Shown: positions 31,957 to 34,963 of the stretch, in pieces
Layout of the letters: each line of letters starts with the position of its first letter
Position numbering within the stretch: position 1 is the first letter of the stretch
NCBI GenBank assembly: GCA_035714005.1
Contig: DASTMQ010000523.1
Location: forward strand, 1-34,963
Reading direction: 5' to 3'
Source of the DNA: AWTP1-13 sp035714005
GTDB lineage: Bacteria > Pseudomonadota > Alphaproteobacteria > Rhizobiales > Hyphomicrobiaceae
Length of the DNA stretch: 34,963 bases
Program-made: the position numbers and the translations under genes
The notes under the pieces: model-generated
Seen by the model: the letters and a program-made list of their open reading frames with translations, nothing else
The model's database searches: none
Told to the model about the DNA's origin: nothing

Positions 31957-33219
31957 GTGAGCCCTCTTTTCAGGGCGCAAATGCTGGCGCCCTTCCAGCT
32001 GCGCAGCTACCGCTTGCAGTGGCCGGCCGATCTTTTGACCTCCTGCGCCTTCGAAATGGAGACCTTGATTCTGGGCTGGTACGTGCTGGTGGTAACGGAC
32101 TCGGTGCTGCTCCTCACCTTGTTTGGCGCCTTGCAGTTCACCGGCACGCTGGTCGCGCCCGCGTTCGGGGTGGCGGGTGACCGCATCGGCCACCGCAATC
32201 TGCTCTGCGGCATGCGCGTATTCTACAGCATCCTTTCCACCACCTTGCTGAGCATCGCCTTGGCAGGTACGCCGAGCCCGATCGTGGTGCTGATCGTGAC
32301 GGCCCTGATGGGATTGGTGCGACCATCGGATCCAGGCGTACGCTTGGCGCTGATTGCCGACACCATGCCAACGGCGCGGCTGATGCCGGCGCTCGGCATT
32401 TCGCGCACGACCTCCGATGTGGCGCGGGTGGTGGGCGCGCTCACGGGGGCGGGCCTGTTTGCAGCCTTCGGACTGGGACCGACCTACATTGTGGTGGCGA
32501 GTTTTTATGTCACGGGCTTCATTCTGACCGCGGCGATCGGCAAGATACCTGCCGGCGACGATGCCGGCGCGATCGTGCTCCCGCAACCGCGGCCCTCGCC
32601 CTGGAGCGATCTGCGCGCGGGCCTCGCCTATGTTTGGGCGAGACCGCAGCTTCTGGCCGCCATGTGGCTGGCTTGCCTGGTCAATCTGACGGCCTATCCC
32701 CTGTCCAACGGACTGCTCCCCTACGTCGCGCGCGAAATCTATCGGATCGATCAGACTGGGCTTGGATATCTGGTCGCCAGCTTTGCCCTGGGCGCCTTGC
32801 TGGGCTCGATGGTGGTCAGCCACCGCAGCAGCATCCGGCCCGGGCGCGCGATGATCATCGCCACCGTTGCCTGGTACATCGCGCTTTTGCTGTTTGCCAG
32901 GAGCGCGCACCCTTTCGGCGGCGTCGTCATGCTCATGTTGGCCGGCTTCGCCCAGAGCTTCTGCATGGTGACGCTGGCGGTCATGCTGCTGCGCACGACC
33001 AGCGCCGAATTTCGCGGTCGCGTCATGGGCGTGCGCATGCTGGCGATCTACGGCCTGGCGGTCGGATTGCCGGTGGCGGGAGCCTTGATCGATCGCCTCG
33101 GCTTCCACGCCACCGCCACGCTTTATGCCTGCGTGGGCCTCATGTGCACCCTCATCATTGCCTTCAACTGGCGCAGTGAGCTGTGGCCGGCCGAGGCACC
33201 GGCCAATGCCCGCCGTTGA
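31957..33219 (+). CDS. MFS transporter, EntS-like (MFS_3) group
   Basis: This 420-residue protein has about twelve membrane helices. The start LAPFQLRSYRLQWPADLLTSCAFEMETLILGWYVL and the segments VAGDRIGHRNLLCGMR and SRTTSDVARVVGALTGAGLF match the MFS_3 group that includes the enterobactin exporter EntS and many uncharacterised exporters. The substrate is unknown. The GTG at 31957 is chosen because GGGGGTG precedes it and an 8-codon frame ends over it (ACG-TGA overlapping GTGA), which suggests coupling. An ATG eight codons later is possible. No siderophore gene is in the window. Confidence 0.88.
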   Translation: MSPLFRAQMLAPFQLRSYRLQWPADLLTSCAFEMETLILGWYVLVVTDSVLLLTLFGALQFTGTLVAPAFGVAGDRIGHRNLLCGMRVFYSILSTTLLSIALAGTPSPIVVLIVTALMGLVRPSDPGVRLALIADTMPTARLMPALGISRTTSDVARVVGALTGAGLFAAFGLGPTYIVVASFYVTGFILTAAIGKIPAGDDAGAIVLPQPRPSPWSDLRAGLAYVWARPQLLAAMWLACLVNLTAYPLSNGLLPYVAREIYRIDQTGLGYLVASFALGALLGSMVVSHRSSIRPGRAMIIATVAWYIALLLFARSAHPFGGVVMLMLAGFAQSFCMVTLAVMLLRTTSAEFRGRVMGVRMLAIYGLAVGLPVAGALIDRLGFHATATLYACVGLMCTLIIAFNWRSELWPAEAPANARR

Positions 33220-33235
33220 CTGTGCCGCTCGGTCC

Positions 33236-34033
33236 TCAGTGGCGCGCGGCCAGCCATTGCATCATAAGGCGGTTGAACACATCGGGATGCTCGACATTGG
33301 GAAAATGCCGGGCGTTGGCGATCTCCTCGTAGCGCCCAGCCGGGACGAGCTCGGCGATGCGCTTGTTGCCCGCGGGGGGTGTGCCCTGGTCGTCGGAGCC
33401 GCAAACCACCAACGTCGGCACCGTCACCTTGGGCAGGTCTGCTGTGAAGTCGAAATTGAGGATGGCGGCTGCGCACCCGAGGTATCCCGCCGCCGTGGTG
33501 GCGCCGATGCTGGCATGGATTTGTTTCCAGCGGCCGGGATTGCGGGGTTTGTAGGCATCGGTGAACCAACGCTCCATGGTGGCGTCGGCGAGGGGAGCCA
33601 CCGAATTGGCACCTTTGACGGCGGCAATGCGCGGCGCCCAGGCCGCATCCGCACCCGGGGGCGTTTGCGGTGAGGTATCGCACAACATCGCCGAAAGCAG
33701 ACGCTGGCCGTGCTTGCTGGCGAAGGCTTGGCCCAGCATGCCACCGATCGACAGACCAATGAAATGCACCCGCGCGATGCCGAGAAAATCCAGGGCTTCG
33801 GCTGCATCGTCGGCAAGTTGCGCCATGGTATAGTCGCCCGCGACCGGATCGCTGCCGCCGTGGCCGCGCATATCGAGGCGCAGCACGCGATAGCCGGCCG
33901 CCAGCAACGGCGGCAACTGCTCGGCCCACATGCCGCCGTCGGATGCCAACGAGTGGGTGAAACAGACGACGGGGGCGTCTTCTGGCCCCACCAGATCATA
34001 GTAAAGCTTGCCTGCGGCGCGATTGATCAGCAT
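33236..34033 (-). CDS. Alpha/beta hydrolase, 3-oxoadipate enol-lactonase-like
   Basis: This 265-residue Ser-type alpha/beta hydrolase resembles PcaD, which opens 3-oxoadipate enol-lactone in the protocatechuate pathway. Seen are FTHSLASDGGMWAEQLP, RLDMRGHGGSD, the nucleophile elbow GLSIGGM (Ser95), the acid in CGSDDQGTPP and the His in NARHFPNVEHPDVFN. No other pca gene (pcaB, C, G, H) is near, so the substrate may differ; a general lactonase or esterase is an alternative. It is convergent with the MFS gene (16 bp apart). Confidence 0.87.
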   Translation of the reverse strand: MLINRAAGKLYYDLVGPEDAPVVCFTHSLASDGGMWAEQLPPLLAAGYRVLRLDMRGHGGSDPVAGDYTMAQLADDAAEALDFLGIARVHFIGLSIGGMLGQAFASKHGQRLLSAMLCDTSPQTPPGADAAWAPRIAAVKGANSVAPLADATMERWFTDAYKPRNPGRWKQIHASIGATTAAGYLGCAAAILNFDFTADLPKVTVPTLVVCGSDDQGTPPAGNKRIAELVPAGRYEEIANARHFPNVEHPDVFNRLMMQWLAARH

Positions 34034-34220
34034 GGCTTGAATGCCTTTCCGGCTGGACGACGACGCTAAACAGCCCCGAGCGACGGCCCGCTGGGCGGCA
34101 GCGACCGATTATGTGCCCGCCCGAGTGACAAACACTAGGCCTGCGAGGCGCAAGCTGTCCAGGTGGAGAAGGTGCGGACGGGCCCCACGCAAGCGGCGGC
34201 GGGCCCAGCGACCCCGCCCG

Positions 34221-34963
34221 TCACACGAATACGATCCAGGACGAATAGGCCCCCAAGCCCAGGCCGTGACCGGAATAGTCGTCGAGGTCGTAGTTCTGCA
34301 GCGTGATCGAGTTGTTCTCGTCGATCCAGATGATCGTGCCCTCGTCGTCATCTCGGATCTGATTGTTGTTGAGCAACTGCTGCAGCCAATCAAGGCTGCT
34401 GCCATCGTGGAAATTGAAGATCCTGGAATCGAACACCAAATGGTCGTCATCGTCGATGCCGCCGTGCCGGAAATCGCGGATGATGTCGTGTCCGATGTCG
34501 GTGATGCCGCGACCGTCGACCACCGCCACGTCGCTAAAGACGAAGCTGTCGGAGCCGCCTCCGCCGGTCATGACGTTGTCGTTCTTGTCGCCTTCGATGA
34601 TGTCGTTGCCGCACGACCCGACGACGTTTTCGACATCCCGAACCTGCGCCACCGGGGTGGCGTCGTCGCCGCTGCTGTCCTGTCCATTCAACAAAGAAAC
34701 CTGAACGACGTCCGACTGTGCGGCACCCGTCGGATCGGTCACGCCGTCGCTGGTCTGATTGAGATGGATCTCAATGCCAGAATTCGCGTCGGGCAGGTCC
34801 AGGCGACTAAAATCGATGGTGTCGTTTGCACCGCGACCATCGAAATAGACCGGCCCGTTCGTACCATCGCCGCTCACGACGACGGTATTGTCGGCAGCAT
34901 CACCCCAAACGGCATCGGCGCCACCGGAGGTGACGATGTCCTCGATCGTCGAATGCGCCTCGC
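34221..34963 (-). CDS. RTX-type calcium-binding protein, C-terminal part (5' end missing)
   Basis: The minus-strand frame is open from the window edge to the stop at 34221, about 247 codons, so only the C-terminus is seen. It contains degenerate RTX-like, Asp/Gly/Asn-rich segments (TSGGADAVWGDAADN, DGRGANDTIDFSRLDLPD, VVGSCGNDIIEGDKNDNVMTGGGGSDSFVFSD), which bind calcium outside the cell. The last 100 residues are of the type I secretion C-terminal kind (DIIRDFRHGG ... NSITLQNYDLDDYSG) and end hydrophobically with SSWIVFV. This implies export by a type I system. Adhesin, protease or hydrolase are all possible, because the catalytic or adhesive part is outside the window. Confidence 0.88.
   Translation of the reverse strand, partial: EAHSTIEDIVTSGGADAVWGDAADNTVVVSGDGTNGPVYFDGRGANDTIDFSRLDLPDANSGIEIHLNQTSDGVTDPTGAAQSDVVQVSLLNGQDSSGDDATPVAQVRDVENVVGSCGNDIIEGDKNDNVMTGGGGSDSFVFSDVAVVDGRGITDIGHDIIRDFRHGGIDDDDHLVFDSRIFNFHDGSSLDWLQQLLNNNQIRDDDEGTIIWIDENNSITLQNYDLDDYSGHGLGLGAYSSWIVFV

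Noticed and set aside
31885..33108. 407-codon minus-strand frame opposite the MFS gene
   Set aside because: Its composition (Gln/His/Arg-rich) is typical of an antisense shadow; the plus-strand MFS protein has clear membrane helices.

Overview
The window looks like a chromosomal segment of a high-GC alphaproteobacterium, most likely of a Rhodospirillales-type lineage. This is inferred from gene content: DUF3126 next to cysE, the DUF1476 ATPase-inhibitor zeta protein divergent from purC, a small PurL working with PurS and PurQ, a PurS-PurQ-PurL purine cluster, a BolA-monothiol glutaredoxin pair and a eukaryote-like NADP isocitrate dehydrogenase. No phage, insertion sequence, CRISPR array, rRNA or tRNA gene could be recognised. 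Most of the window is housekeeping sequence with scattered accessory genes.

Region by region: 1-1826 is threonyl-tRNA synthetase on the minus strand, cut by the left edge. Divergent from it are an orphan TAXI-type solute-binding protein and a secreted Sel1-like protein (2137-4245). On the minus strand follow YidD and an IscU/NifU-like protein that overlap by 26 bp. FolE and HisI form a plus-strand pair (5283-6373), followed by a patatin-like phospholipase. A two-CBS protein and a rhomboid protease lie on the minus strand. A PAS_5-type protein, a tandem PilZ protein and a transglutaminase-like cysteine protease (9135-11392) form a possible cyclic-di-GMP/surface block. A strong terminator separates this from the minus-strand operon cysE-DUF3126-gamma carbonic anhydrase and the zeta ATPase inhibitor.

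The purine cluster runs purC - purS - secreted protein - purQ - MFS exporter - GT4 glycosyltransferase - purL (14002-21586). It is interrupted twice by genes with no evident purine role, and purS is preceded by short tandem repeats that contain ATG triplets. BolA and GrxD follow, then a tandem PqiA membrane protein, an orphan receiver protein, a periplasmic PRC-barrel protein, ribosomal protein S4, a secreted protein of unknown function and a TrmJ-type RNA methyltransferase. The methyltransferase carries an unusual DUF433-like, four-cysteine N-terminal extension. An epoxide-hydrolase-like enzyme is divergent from icd. The right end holds a secreted caspase-like protein, a 700-bp stretch with tiny leader-like ORFs, an EntS-like MFS transporter, an enol-lactonase-like hydrolase and the C-terminal part of an RTX protein cut by the right edge.

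Functionally, PurC, PurS, PurQ and PurL supply consecutive steps of IMP synthesis. CysE feeds cysteine synthesis, and BolA, GrxD and the IscU-like protein belong to Fe-S handling. The PilZ protein, the LapG-like protease, the rhomboid and the RTX protein suggest a surface-adhesion theme, although no physical link between them is shown here.
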